32,611 bases of DNA from Nitrospirota bacterium. Lineage in GTDB: Bacteria > Nitrospirota > Thermodesulfovibrionia > Thermodesulfovibrionales > UBA1546. The notes below the pieces were generated by a model. It saw only the letters and a list, made by a program, of their open reading frames with translations, was not told the origin of the DNA and made no database searches. Location: the NCBI GenBank assembly GCA_026387575.1, contig JAPLLK010000035.1, positions 1 through 32,611 of the forward strand, in the 5' to 3' direction. Within the stretch, counting starts at the first letter, position 1. The number at the start of each line of letters is the position of its first letter. The position numbers and the translations under genes are program-made. Below are positions 1 through 6,794 of the stretch, one piece after another.

Positions 1-724
1 AATAGGCTTCAGCCATCCAGAACTGTGCATTGCCTGCAAGTTTATCTTTCGGAAACGCCTTCAGAAACGCCTCAAATTTTTCTCTCGCCTCTTTGTATTT
101 CTTGTCTTTGAAGGCGGTGTAAGCTGCTGCATATGCTTTTAGAGGGTCGTTTATTTCAGGGGTTTTTGCCTCCGGAGCTTTTGTCTCTCTAGTCTCGAGT
201 TTCTTTTCTTCTTTTACATCCGGTTTGCTTTTTGCAGTAGCGTCTGCTTCTGTTTTTGAAGAGAGCTTTGTCTGCATTTCCTTTGTCTGCGTTTCAAGGG
301 CGGTTATCTGAGAGCGGAGCAGGTCTATCTCCGAAGATTTGTCTTTAAGGGACTTGTCAATAAAGTATTTGTTCTCGTCAAACCTTCCTGTCAGCGATTG
401 TAAATCCTTTGAGATGCCTGAGACCTCTGAGCGGAGTGATACCATGCCTTCCCTTATCGCATTTAGCGAATCCTCTTTTACTGACTTTTCTTTAAGGGCA
501 GACAGTTCTGCCTTAAACTCAGATTTTATATCGGAGGTCTCTTTTGCCGACTTTTCTTTAAGTTCAGCAATCTCTGTCTTAAACGCAGATTTTGTCTCTG
601 AGCTCTCTTTTTTGATATCAAAGGAATTTTTTTTAAGCTGATTGATATCAGCCTTCATTACCTCAAGATCATTAGTTATACAGCCTGCAAAAAACAACAA
701 AAGGATTAAAACAAGCCGTTTCAC
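1..724 (-). CDS. cpoB: Tol-Pal system protein CpoB/YbgF, partial (C-terminus outside window)
   Basis: Periplasmic or lipid-anchored helper of the Tol-Pal system, which in known bacteria links outer-membrane constriction with peptidoglycan synthesis. It is absent from the ORF track because it runs off the window. The reading frame starts with GTG at 724, directly after the pal stop (TAAGTG), so translation is probably coupled. The start MKRLVLILLLFFAGC is a clear lipoprotein signal with lipobox FAGC. A long charged coiled-coil stretch follows (about residues 20-120), then a Glu/Lys/Pro/Thr-rich linker. The first tetratricopeptide-like helices (AYTAFKDKKYKEAREKFEAF) come just before the window edge. 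About 241 codons are visible. Identity rests on position after pal plus the coiled-coil/TPR layout. A lipobox is less usual for CpoB than a plain signal peptide. Confidence 0.85.
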   Translation of the reverse strand, partial: MKRLVLILLLFFAGCITNDLEVMKADINQLKKNSFDIKKESSETKSAFKTEIAELKEKSAKETSDIKSEFKAELSALKEKSVKEDSLNAIREGMVSLRSEVSGISKDLQSLTGRFDENKYFIDKSLKDKSSEIDLLRSQITALETQTKEMQTKLSSKTEADATAKSKPDVKEEKKLETRETKAPEAKTPEINDPLKAYAAAYTAFKDKKYKEAREKFEAFLKAFPKDKLAGNAQFWMAEAY

Positions 725-1321
725 TTATTTACCTGCTTTTGCTGGTATAAACTGAACCCTTCTGTTTTTCTGCCAGCAGTCTTCGCTCTGCTCTTTACAG
801 AAAGGTTTTTCCTCGCCATAACTTATTATGTCAAGTCTGTTTTTTGCCACGCCTGATGATACGAGATAATCACTCGCGGATTTTGCCCTTTTTTCTCCAA
901 GCGCAAGATTGTATTCATTAGTGCCCCTCTCGTCACAATGCCCTTCAAGTATCATATTTGCATCATTATTTTTTATCAGCCAGTCAGCGGCAGACTTAAG
1001 TGTCGGCTTTGCATCTTCCCTTATATTATATTTGTCAAAATCAAAATATATATTTGGGAACTGGGAAGCTACTGCCTCAGCCTCCTTGACCTGCACAGTC
1101 TCGACCTTTTTAGGCTCTGCCTTTGCCATAACTGGCTCCTCTGTCTTCATCGGTGTTTTCTTTTCAACCTCTATTTTCTTTTCAGGCTCAACAGGCGCGG
1201 ATTTTTGAGCTGTTTCCTTTGGAGCTTCCTGCGTAACAGGTGTAGTTACTGCTCTTTTTGCACATCAGGCAAAAACAAAAACTAAAACAAAAGCCAAGAA
1301 CAATAAAAAAATCTTCTTCAT
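725..1321 (-). CDS. pal: Peptidoglycan-associated lipoprotein Pal, interrupted by an in-frame TGA at the lipobox
   Basis: Pal is the outer-membrane lipoprotein that binds peptidoglycan and TolB. The ORF track gives only 725-1150, but the natural start is ATG at 1321, preceded by AGGAGG. From there the frame reads MKKIFLLFLAFVLVFVFA, then TGA (1265-1267), then Cys-Ala-Lys-Arg and a Pro/Glu/Lys-rich linker, continuing in frame into the ORF-track protein. The TGA sits exactly where the residue before the lipidated Cys is expected (usually Gly or Ala; GGA to TGA is one base). The OmpA-like domain is intact, with FDFDKYNI and GHCDERGTNEYNLALGEKRA. TGA is used as a normal stop in neighbouring genes, so a recoded genome is unlikely. 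It is either a sequencing error, a real nonsense mutation or a readthrough site. The internal ATG at 1150 would give a protein without export signal. Confidence 0.9.
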
Positions 1322-1427
1322 AAAACCTCCTCCTTTTTTGGCAGTAGTAAGTAGTTGGCAGGTAGCAGTGAAGGGAAGACTTTTTGGCTTTGCCCCTAAC
1401 TACAAACTACCTACTGCTAACTACTAT
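1322..1427. repeat. Intergenic imperfect inverted repeat between tolB and pal
   Basis: The tolB-pal spacer is unusually long for this otherwise tightly packed operon. It holds two similar arms: GTAGTAAGTAGTTGGCAGGTAG on one side, and on the other a stretch whose complement reads TAGTAGTTAGCAGTAGGTAG. The arms could pair imperfectly in RNA around a central GGCTTTGCCCC. The pal ribosome-binding site (AGGAGG on the minus strand) lies at the low-coordinate end. This looks like a degenerate dispersed repeat rather than a terminator, because no clean T-tract follows it in the direction of transcription. Confidence 0.5.
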
Positions 1428-2750
1428 TTAATTCGGTGACCACCTTGGGCCAAAGGTCCGTAACCATGGCGGTGTTATTTTCTTTTGTGATTCTCCGTTT
1501 GCCCTCATTATGTAAATGCTGTTGCCTCCGTTTCTGTCAGACGAGAATATTATAAATCTTCCATCAGGAGAAAATGAAGGGTCTTCATTATTCCCTTTGT
1601 CTGTGAGCTGTATAAGCTCTGAACCTTCAGGAGAGATGATGAAAATCTGGTGTTTGCCTGAAAACCTGCCGACGAATACAATCTTCTTGCCGTCAGGCGA
1701 CCAGCTTGGCGAGGTGTTGTACAAGCCTTCAAATGTCACTCTTCTTACATCATGTCCGTTACTGTTCATTATGTATATCTGGGGAGTACCGCCGCGGTCT
1801 GATACAAATGCAACGAGTTTTCCGTCAGGTGAGACAGCAGGCGAAATCTCTATCCATCTTGCAGAGGTTATCCTTGTAAGTTTTGAGTCTGAAAGCTTAA
1901 TATTATATATGCCGTACGTCTCATCCTGTGATGATGAAAACACAAGCTCATCTCCGTCAGGGGAAAAATTGCCCGCTATATTAAGTCCCCTCGAGGCAAA
2001 AACTTTTTTTTCTGACATTTTTGTAAAGTCTAACAGATATATTCCCCATTGTCCACCCCTTTCAGATGAGTAAACTATCTTGCTGCCGTCCTGCGACCAG
2101 TGCGGCCTGAGAACAAAATTTCCTTGAATTCCAAGCCGTTTAATGCCTGTGCCGTCCCAGTCCATCATATATAGACCTTTTTTGCCCTCATCTTCTGCAA
2201 TAAATGCCACCTTTGTCTTGAATATCCCTTTTTCGCCTGTAATATGCTGGTATATATCGCTTGCAATGCTGTGGCTAAGATGCCTTATTGAAGCCCTTGC
2301 TCCTTTATATTCTTTTCTTAAGACCTCTCTCCCTTCGCTTATATCATAAAGCGAGACAACTGCAGTTAGGTTTTGTTCTCCGCGCACAGTTCCCTTTATA
2401 ACAGCCTCTGCACCGATTACAGCCCAGTTTTTAGGATTGAAAACCTCGGCAGAACTCTCTATATAGGCAGCCCTATCAATGCACAGTAAAAAACCTGTAA
2501 ACTCAAGGTCATCTCTTATGATGTCTGCAATCTGTTTTCCCTCAGTGCCACTGAATTCCTGAATAGCAATGGGAAGTTTTTTTATGGCAGGAGAGGTTAT
2601 ATCAATGTAAATCTTTGCGTAGCAAGTTGAAAGTGAAAAGTTGAAAATTATAAGTGCCATAAAGAAGGCACTTATAAAAACCTTTAACTTTTTCGCCTCA
2701 GGCGAACCCGTCCGAGACGGGAAACTTTTAACTCTAAAGTTTTCTTTCAT
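1428..2750 (-). CDS. tolB: Tol-Pal system beta-propeller protein TolB
   Basis: Periplasmic TolB, partner of Pal and TolA. The mature part starts near residue 46 (KIYIDITSPAIKKLPIAI), the usual N-terminal TolB domain. A six-bladed beta-propeller follows from about residue 180 to the end, with repeated blades of the type SPDGKKIVFVGRFSG, SPDGRFIIFSSDRNG and WSQDGSKIVYSSERGG. The length (440 aa) is normal. The start overlaps the tolA stop by 4 bp (ATGA), supporting this start. The odd part is the N-terminus. Residues 6-22 ([17 protein letters not shown]) are encoded by a 48-bp palindromic repeat that has a second copy at 25966-26013. The hydrophobic core after it is encoded partly by another inverted repeat. 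The repeat supplies the positive n-region of the signal peptide; cleavage is likely after CYA (residue 45). Confidence 0.95.
   Translation of the reverse strand: MKENFRVKSFPSRTGSPEAKKLKVFISAFFMALIIFNFSLSTCYAKIYIDITSPAIKKLPIAIQEFSGTEGKQIADIIRDDLEFTGFLLCIDRAAYIESSAEVFNPKNWAVIGAEAVIKGTVRGEQNLTAVVSLYDISEGREVLRKEYKGARASIRHLSHSIASDIYQHITGEKGIFKTKVAFIAEDEGKKGLYMMDWDGTGIKRLGIQGNFVLRPHWSQDGSKIVYSSERGGQWGIYLLDFTKMSEKKVFASRGLNIAGNFSPDGDELVFSSSQDETYGIYNIKLSDSKLTRITSARWIEISPAVSPDGKLVAFVSDRGGTPQIYIMNSNGHDVRRVTFEGLYNTSPSWSPDGKKIVFVGRFSGKHQIFIISPEGSELIQLTDKGNNEDPSFSPDGRFIIFSSDRNGGNSIYIMRANGESQKKITPPWLRTFGPRWSPN
2649..2676. repeat. 10-bp perfect inverted repeat inside the tolB signal-peptide coding region
   Basis: TATAAGTGCC and GGCACTTATA form a perfect 10-bp stem around an 8-nt loop. 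It encodes residues 25-34 of the TolB signal peptide. It lies just downstream (in tolB direction) of the 48-bp palindromic element, so the first 35 codons of tolB can form several consecutive hairpins in the mRNA. Confidence 0.7.
2686..2733 (-). repeat. 48-bp palindromic element, copy 1, inside tolB
   Basis: The sequence contains two hairpins, TTCGCCT-C-AGGCGAA and CCCGTC-CGA-GACGGG, flanked by AACTTTT motifs. It matches the segment 25966-26013 on the opposite strand with three mismatches over 48 bp. Here it is read in frame as TolB residues 6-22; the other copy is intergenic. This resembles the palindromic elements that insert into coding sequences in Rickettsia, but no relationship is claimed. 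Confidence 0.85.
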
Positions 2751-3421
2751 GGCATAAACCTCAATCCTATTTCCATCTCATGCGGAGGAGGAGAGACAGG
2801 GCTTGCTTTATTAATGGCTCTCAGAACAGAGCGGTCAAAGAGAACATTGCCCGAGCTTTTTTCGACACTGTTTATCTTAACAGTTCCATTCGACATTATA
2901 GTTACCGAGATTACTGCCTCAAGGGTTTTCCCCCATGCCTCGGGGAATGCCCAGCGCTGCCTTATCTCTTTTCCTATCTTTTCAGGATAACCCTCCAATA
3001 TCGCAGCTTCGTTAGCGCTAACCTTTGCAGAAGGAGAGATTTCTTTTGTATCTTTCCCTTGCTTGTCAGCGCCTTTTATGGAAACCATGTTTCTCAGTTT
3101 AACAACGCGCTTTGCCTTTCTTGTTGCCTCTATTGCGGCGATTCTGTCCGAGACGTATTGCTTTGAATCCTCAGAGGCTTTGTTTTTTGAAGGCTCTAAA
3201 GGCAGTTTCATTTTTTGTTCAGATTCTTCTATCTGTGACGCTGTCCCTTCTTTGCCCCGGGCGGGCTGTCCGCTTACTTCAGTGCTGACAAGGCTTACAA
3301 TATACGCAGAAGGCAGAGTAAAATGATTTGCATTTTTAATTGTTATCAGCGCCGTAAAGATAAAAGTCAGGTGAAGCAAAAAAGAGAAGAATGCCGTGAC
3401 TGGAAGGCTTGGTCCCTTCAT
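2747..3421 (-). CDS. tolA: TolA/TonB C-terminal domain protein of the Tol-Pal system
   Basis: Energy-transducing periplasm-spanning protein linking the inner-membrane TolQR motor to TolB/Pal. One membrane segment lies near residues 8-28 (AFFSFLLHLTFIFTALI). A charged linker covers about 50-140, and a TonB/TolA-like C-terminal domain about 145-224 (GKEIRQRWAFPEAW, SVTIMSNGTVKINSVEKSSG, FDRSVLRAINKASP). At 224 aa it is short compared with enterobacterial TolA, but such short forms are common outside that group. It overlaps tolR upstream and tolB downstream by 4 bp each. The position between tolR and tolB makes TolA the preferred name over TonB. Confidence 0.88.
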   Translation of the reverse strand: MKGPSLPVTAFFSFLLHLTFIFTALITIKNANHFTLPSAYIVSLVSTEVSGQPARGKEGTASQIEESEQKMKLPLEPSKNKASEDSKQYVSDRIAAIEATRKAKRVVKLRNMVSIKGADKQGKDTKEISPSAKVSANEAAILEGYPEKIGKEIRQRWAFPEAWGKTLEAVISVTIMSNGTVKINSVEKSSGNVLFDRSVLRAINKASPVSPPPHEMEIGLRFMP

Positions 3422-3825
3422 TTCCCTTCTATGTTTATCTTAGGCTCGGTTATCATTCCGAGTTTCTCTATCCCTGCCTCCTTTATGTCGCTCATCAACT
3501 GGACAACAAAGCCGTAGGGCACATCCTTATCAGCTTTAAGAAAGACATTCGGGTTTAATTTGCTGATTGCAGTAAGCTTCTGCTTTATCTCAGACATAGA
3601 CATGGGTTTGTCATTCATAAAAATAATGCCATCCTTTTTTACAATGAGCGTTATTCTCTCTTCAGAAGGCAGGTCTTTGCCTTTTGCCTGTGGAAGATTT
3701 ACGTCAATGCCCTGTTGGAGCAGTGGCGCTGTCACCATAAAGATTATAAGCAGGACGAGCATTACGTCCACGAAGGGCGTTACATTTATCTCTGAAAGCA
3801 CACCTCTGTTTCTATCAGCCTTCAT
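3418..3825 (-). CDS. tolR: Biopolymer transport protein TolR/ExbD
   Basis: Inner-membrane stator/rotor subunit working with TolQ to use the proton gradient. The 135-aa protein has the typical start NRGVLSEINVTPFVDVMLVLLIIFMVTAPLL. This includes the membrane helix with the proton-carrying Asp of the TPFVDVMLVLLI motif. The rest is a compact periplasmic domain containing the expected FLKADKDVPYGFVVQLMSDIKEAGIEKLGM segment near the C-terminus. Start and stop overlap tolQ and tolA by 4 bp. ExbD is the main alternative name, excluded by the tolB-pal neighbourhood. Confidence 0.95.
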   Translation of the reverse strand: MKADRNRGVLSEINVTPFVDVMLVLLIIFMVTAPLLQQGIDVNLPQAKGKDLPSEERITLIVKKDGIIFMNDKPMSMSEIKQKLTAISKLNPNVFLKADKDVPYGFVVQLMSDIKEAGIEKLGMITEPKINIEGK

Positions 3826-4454
3826 TCTGTTTCCTTTGAAAAGAAGTCAAGGAGTTCTTCTGAGAAATCCTCCATCTCTATAATCAACTGCCGCGCCCTG
3901 CTCAGATAATAGTTATAGGCGATTACAGCGGGGATTGCCGCTGCAAGTCCTGCCGCTGTTGTAATCAATGCCTCTGCAATGCCCGGAGCAACGACTGCCA
4001 ATGATGCCGAGCCGGCAGCGCCTATCCCTCTGAAGGCATTCATAATTCCCCAGACAGTTCCGAACAGGCCGATGAACGGCGTGGTAGAACCCGTGGTTGC
4101 GAGGAAACTTAGATATTTCTCAAGCTTTGCTGACTCAAGCGCCGAGAATCTCCTAAGCGAACGTTTAATCTCAGCCTTATCAACGATATTTTCTGAGGAT
4201 GTAAATTTAAATATATTTGCCAGAGGGCTGAGGTTGATGGAACGTGCAGCAATTAAAAGCCCTTTCAGGTCACGTCCTGCCCTGTATGATCTCAGAAATA
4301 CGTCTGTCTCTTTGTTAGCCCTTGAAATGTAACGGTATTTATAAAAAATGATTGCCCATGATACGACAGAGAAAAACAGCAGGATAAGCAATACCACTTT
4401 AACCACATAGCCTGCCTGAAGAATCAATTGTATTGCAGAGTATTGCATAAGCAC
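3822..4454 (-). CDS. tolQ: Proton-channel protein TolQ (MotA/TolQ/ExbB family)
   Basis: Inner-membrane proton channel of the Tol motor. The 210-aa protein has an N-terminal membrane helix (about 13-35, VVKVVLLILLFFSVVSWAIIFY) and a cytoplasmic region. Two C-terminal helices carry the family motifs FIGLFGTVWGIMNAFRGIGAAGSASLAVVAPGIAEALITTAAGLAAAIPAVIAYN in pieces; the TVWGIM and ALITTAAGLAAAIPAV stretches are diagnostic. It is the first tol gene of the run tolQ-R-A-B-pal-cpoB, where the first four genes overlap by 4 bp each. The start has AGAGAGGTG just upstream as a ribosome-binding site. A 68-bp spacer separates it from the hypothetical gene before it. Confidence 0.95.
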   Translation of the reverse strand: MLMQYSAIQLILQAGYVVKVVLLILLFFSVVSWAIIFYKYRYISRANKETDVFLRSYRAGRDLKGLLIAARSINLSPLANIFKFTSSENIVDKAEIKRSLRRFSALESAKLEKYLSFLATTGSTTPFIGLFGTVWGIMNAFRGIGAAGSASLAVVAPGIAEALITTAAGLAAAIPAVIAYNYYLSRARQLIIEMEDFSEELLDFFSKETE

Positions 4455-4468
4455 CTCTCTTTTATTTT

Positions 4469-4483
4469 GTTTAACTGTTAAAC
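4469..4483. promoter_or_regulatory. 15-bp palindrome upstream of tolQ, possible operator
   Basis: GTTTAAC-T-GTTAAAC is a perfect 7+7 palindrome in the 68-bp spacer upstream of tolQ, close to its ribosome-binding site. It could bind a dimeric regulator of the tol genes, or be chance in an AT-rich spacer. Nothing in the window identifies a cognate regulator. Confidence 0.3.
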
Positions 4484-4522
4484 TTTAAAAAAAATCAGGC
4501 TAAAAGTCAATTGCACGGCTGC

Positions 4523-5197
4523 TCAGCGCCCTTTTCTTGCCTGAACAATTTTTTTAGCGGTTGTGCGAATCACCTCTGCTATATTTCTGTTCTTCTCAAG
4601 AGAAGCAAGGTCTTTTGTCTTTAAGCCATACAAAAGCGGGACTGCCACTCCTGCAGGTGTTTTTGGATTACTCACGACTGCAAGCAGCACTCCGTAATTT
4701 TTCATCCATTCTTTAGTTCTGGTAATTGCCCTCAGCGCTTCATCAGGAATAGAGCGGGAATGCGCAAACATCTCTATCTCCGCTTCTTTTATCTTCGGGT
4801 TGTCAAGAACCGCCATGACTATCTGCTTGTTTGTATCTTTTATTAGAATTGACCTTGCCTCACGCCCACCTCTCATTGCAAGCAGTCTCTTCTCAGCCAC
4901 AGTCAATCCCTGCACCTTCTGGAGAAGGGTTTGAGTGCGCTGTTCATCTGTCTGTTCTGTCTCTTCAAGGAACGCGGATACTTCTACGGGAATCTGTAAG
5001 ATTTTTGCAGCCTCTTCCCTTATATTTTCAGGGGTGTATGGGCTTTCAGCCAACAGTCTGAGGATGTCATGCCGCTGGGTATTTGCCTTTAAAACCTCCT
5101 CAAATATCGCTGTCTCTCCGGACTCTGAAATCAGGGCTTCTATCATCTCTTTGGATGCTATTGAGAAGTCAACTCCTATACCTTTCTGTTCTTCCAT
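4523..5197 (-). CDS. Conserved helical-repeat protein of unknown function
   Basis: I do not recognise a named function. The 224-aa protein has no signal peptide or membrane helix, so it is probably cytoplasmic. It appears all-helical with short repeats resembling HEAT-like or leucine-rich-repeat-variant units. Examples are RQHDILRLLAESPYTPENIREEA-like segments near residue 45, KQIVMAVLDNPKIKEAEIEMFAHSR near 130 and GVLLAVVSNPKTPAGVAVPLL near 170. The recurring pattern is a helix, then xNPKxx, then a helix. Similar uncharacterised proteins are known to me from deltaproteobacteria. It lies 5 bp after tlyA and before tolQ in the same direction, so it is probably co-transcribed with them. A protein-protein scaffold role is only a guess. 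Confidence 0.8.
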   Translation of the reverse strand: MEEQKGIGVDFSIASKEMIEALISESGETAIFEEVLKANTQRHDILRLLAESPYTPENIREEAAKILQIPVEVSAFLEETEQTDEQRTQTLLQKVQGLTVAEKRLLAMRGGREARSILIKDTNKQIVMAVLDNPKIKEAEIEMFAHSRSIPDEALRAITRTKEWMKNYGVLLAVVSNPKTPAGVAVPLLYGLKTKDLASLEKNRNIAEVIRTTAKKIVQARKGR

Positions 5198-5202
5198 TCC
5201 GA

Positions 5203-5934
5203 TTATCCCTTCTTCAAATATAGGAAATATTCTATATTGCCTTTCCGTCCTGCAACAGGCGACTCAAACACACCAACAGTATGCAATCCGGCAGCCTCTA
5301 TTTCTGTTCTCACAGAATCAACTGCCGCAAGCCTTTTTTCTTCTTCTCTAACAATGCCGCCCTTGCCTACCTCTCCCCTGCCTACTTCAAACTGCGGTTT
5401 TACAAGCGCAAGTATTTCGCCATTCTCTTTTAAGAATTCTAACACTTTAGGAATAACCTTTGTAAGAGATATGAAGGAGACATCAATTGTTGCAATGTCA
5501 ATAATATCAGGAATCCTTTTCAGTTCAAGATGCCTGATATTTGTCCTTTCAAGAAGGATAACCCTCGAATCGTTCCTTAAAGACCATGCGATTTGTCCGT
5601 ATCCCACATCAATGCAGTATATTTTCTTAGCTCCCATCTGGAGCATACAGTCAGTAAAACCGCCTGTTGATGAGCCGACATCCATGGTTGTTTTATCTTT
5701 TAAGTCTATGTTGAAAAAATCTATGGCAGCTTTGAGCTTTAACCCTCCCCTGCTTACATATGGGATATCCTCTGACTTTAGGGTTATTGAGGATTCGCTG
5801 TTTATCATAGCGCCTGCCTTTGTGACAGGAGAGCCGTCAACCAGAACATTCCCTTCCATTATCAAAGCCCTTGCCCGCTCCCTGCTTTTTACCAGCGCCC
5901 TGTCAACCATTATCTTATCAAGACGATCTTTCAT
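5203..5934 (-). CDS. tlyA: TlyA family rRNA 2'-O-methyltransferase / S4-domain protein
   Basis: SAM-dependent methyltransferase of the TlyA family, which in mycobacteria methylates ribose in 16S and 23S rRNA. Residues 1-62 are an S4 RNA-binding domain (RLDKIMVDRALVKSRERARALIMEGNVLVDG). The rest is an FtsJ-like Rossmann methyltransferase with the SAM motif MDVGSSTGGFTDC near residue 85, IDVGYGQIAW, and the catalytic Lys region ALVKPQFEVGRGEVGKGGIV near 180. At 243 aa it is full length for the family. It is the first gene of the minus-strand run leading into tolQ. Some members are annotated as hemolysins, but the evidence points to RNA modification. Confidence 0.9.
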   Translation of the reverse strand: MKDRLDKIMVDRALVKSRERARALIMEGNVLVDGSPVTKAGAMINSESSITLKSEDIPYVSRGGLKLKAAIDFFNIDLKDKTTMDVGSSTGGFTDCMLQMGAKKIYCIDVGYGQIAWSLRNDSRVILLERTNIRHLELKRIPDIIDIATIDVSFISLTKVIPKVLEFLKENGEILALVKPQFEVGRGEVGKGGIVREEEKRLAAVDSVRTEIEAAGLHTVGVFESPVAGRKGNIEYFLYLKKG

Positions 5935-6008
5935 ATGAACGTATTATATCAAACATAGCCCTCAGCACAATTTATCTAACATGTAATCAGATAAAAATTT
6001 TAGCGCAA

Positions 6009-6116
6009 TTATTTATCCAGAGGACTCCTCACGCCGAGAATATTCTTGGTAGCCACATGGGTATATATCATTGTGGTCTGGATGCTGCTGTGACCCAACA
6101 AATTTTTATTGAATAA
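6009..6116 (-). pseudogene. C-terminal remnant of an integron-type tyrosine recombinase (IntI-like)
   Basis: The minus strand reads [20 protein letters not shown] and then [11 protein letters not shown]-stop. This is the end of a tyrosine recombinase: the LGHxxxxTT box and the catalytic Tyr in MIYTHV. The tail GVRSPLD is characteristic of integron integrases rather than XerC/XerD. The frame closes upstream with TAA at 6117-6119, and no earlier integrase boxes are visible. Only about 35 of the usual 320-340 residues remain, so the gene is dead. Its orientation, with the missing 5' end toward the cassette gene and attC site on its right, matches the standard integron layout in which intI points away from the cassettes. 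Confidence 0.82.
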
Positions 6117-6165
6117 TTATATTGCAACATGCTGCCTTTTTCAAGAGTTTTATCACTTTTTCTTC

Positions 6166-6194
6166 TTGACTCTATCCCTCTCCTTCACTATAAT
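6166..6194 (+). promoter_or_regulatory. Consensus sigma-70 promoter in front of the cassette gene (Pc-like)
   Basis: TTGACT (6166-6171), a 17-nt spacer and TATAAT (6189-6194) make a near-perfect housekeeping promoter, with transcription expected to start near 6201. It lies between the integrase remnant and the candidate cassette boundary (GTTAATC, 6237-6243). Its position corresponds to the cassette promoter Pc of integrons. It would give an approximately 77-nt leader before the ATG at 6278. Confidence 0.75.
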
Positions 6195-6236
6195 TCATCA
6201 TAATGTTGAAGCAACATAAAATATAATATTATACCA

Positions 6237-6243
6237 GTTAATC
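6237..6243 (+). other. Candidate attI/cassette junction (degenerate GTTRRRY core)
   Basis: GTTAATC lies 35 bp upstream of the cassette ATG and fits the GTTRRRY core-site consensus except for one position (T instead of a purine). If this is the junction, the cassette runs from about 6238 to 6850 (about 613 bp). It would have a very short leader before the gene and attC right after it, as is typical. A relic attI would lie to its left. The call is weak on sequence alone; the position is what supports it. Confidence 0.4.
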
Positions 6244-6277
6244 GAACAGTCATCGATCACAATGAAGGAGGTAGAAA

Positions 6278-6778
6278 ATGTTGAATAAACGCATAGCAAT
6301 AGTGACAATTGTGATGGCTCTTTGTGCTTCTGGCACTGCAGCCATTGCACAGGATGTTAGACAAGAGAAGAACATGTCGTTGACACTTGCCTACGAAGCA
6401 GCCACCGCTGCAATGCAGTTTTGCGCGGAAAAAGGATGGAACGTGTCTGTCGCAGTAGTCGATAGAGCAGGTCAACTCAAAGCATTGTTGCGGGCGGATG
6501 GAGCTGGCCCGCATACCATAGATGCAAGTCGTCGCAAGGCCTTCACTTCGGCATCTGCTCGCAACAACACGAGCGCCATACTCGAAAATGTTCAGAAAAA
6601 TCCCGGTGCTGCCAACCTTCAGTTGATTGATGGTTTCCTTGTCTTGGGGGGCGGCATGCCTATTCGTGTCGGAGACGAAGTGATTGGGGCTATCGGCGTT
6701 GGCGGCGCTCCAGGCGGTCATCTGGATGATCAGTGTGCAGAAGCGGGGATAAACAAGATTCGCGATCGCCTCAAGTAA
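6278..6778 (+). CDS. Exported GlcG/HbpS-type (DUF336) protein encoded on an integron gene cassette
   Basis: A 166-aa protein with a signal peptide (MLNKRIAIVTIVMALCASGTAAIAQ, cleavage likely after AIA, residues 22-24) and one GlcG/HbpS-like domain (about 33-165). Diagnostic stretches are AYEAATAAMQFCAEKGWNVSVAVVDRAG, ADGAGPHTIDASRRKAFTSAS, and the glycine-rich IRVGDEVIGAIGVGGAPGGHLDDQCAEAG. Family members bind haem or related small molecules (HbpS in Streptomyces) or lie next to glycolate and diol metabolism genes; the ligand here is unknown. AAGGAGGT lies 6 nt before the ATG. The sequence is visibly richer in G+C than the neighbours, and a full attC site starts 17 bp after the stop, so it was probably acquired as a mobile cassette. 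No neighbouring gene suggests a pathway. Confidence 0.9.
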   Translation: MLNKRIAIVTIVMALCASGTAAIAQDVRQEKNMSLTLAYEAATAAMQFCAEKGWNVSVAVVDRAGQLKALLRADGAGPHTIDASRRKAFTSASARNNTSAILENVQKNPGAANLQLIDGFLVLGGGMPIRVGDEVIGAIGVGGAPGGHLDDQCAEAGINKIRDRLK

Positions 6779-6794
6779 ACGAGATAGATGCTTC

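Noticed and set aside
725-1150. Track ORF starting at ATG 1150 as the real Pal start
   Set aside because: Would lack signal peptide and lipid anchor; the upstream frame with ATG 1321, AGGAGG and a signal sequence is clearly the native N-terminus, broken only by one TGA.
2686-2733. CRISPR-like repeat based on the palindromic 48-bp element
   Set aside because: Only two distant copies, no spacers or regular spacing, no cas genes.
1-5934. Genome-wide TGA recoding to Gly (as in some candidate phyla) to explain pal
   Set aside because: Several neighbouring genes end normally at TGA, and their translations do not need TGA as a sense codon.
6257-6721. 154-aa minus-strand ORF opposite the GlcG/HbpS cassette gene
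   Set aside because: Cys/His-rich low-quality translation, antisense to a clear gene with signal peptide and ribosome-binding site; a shadow frame.
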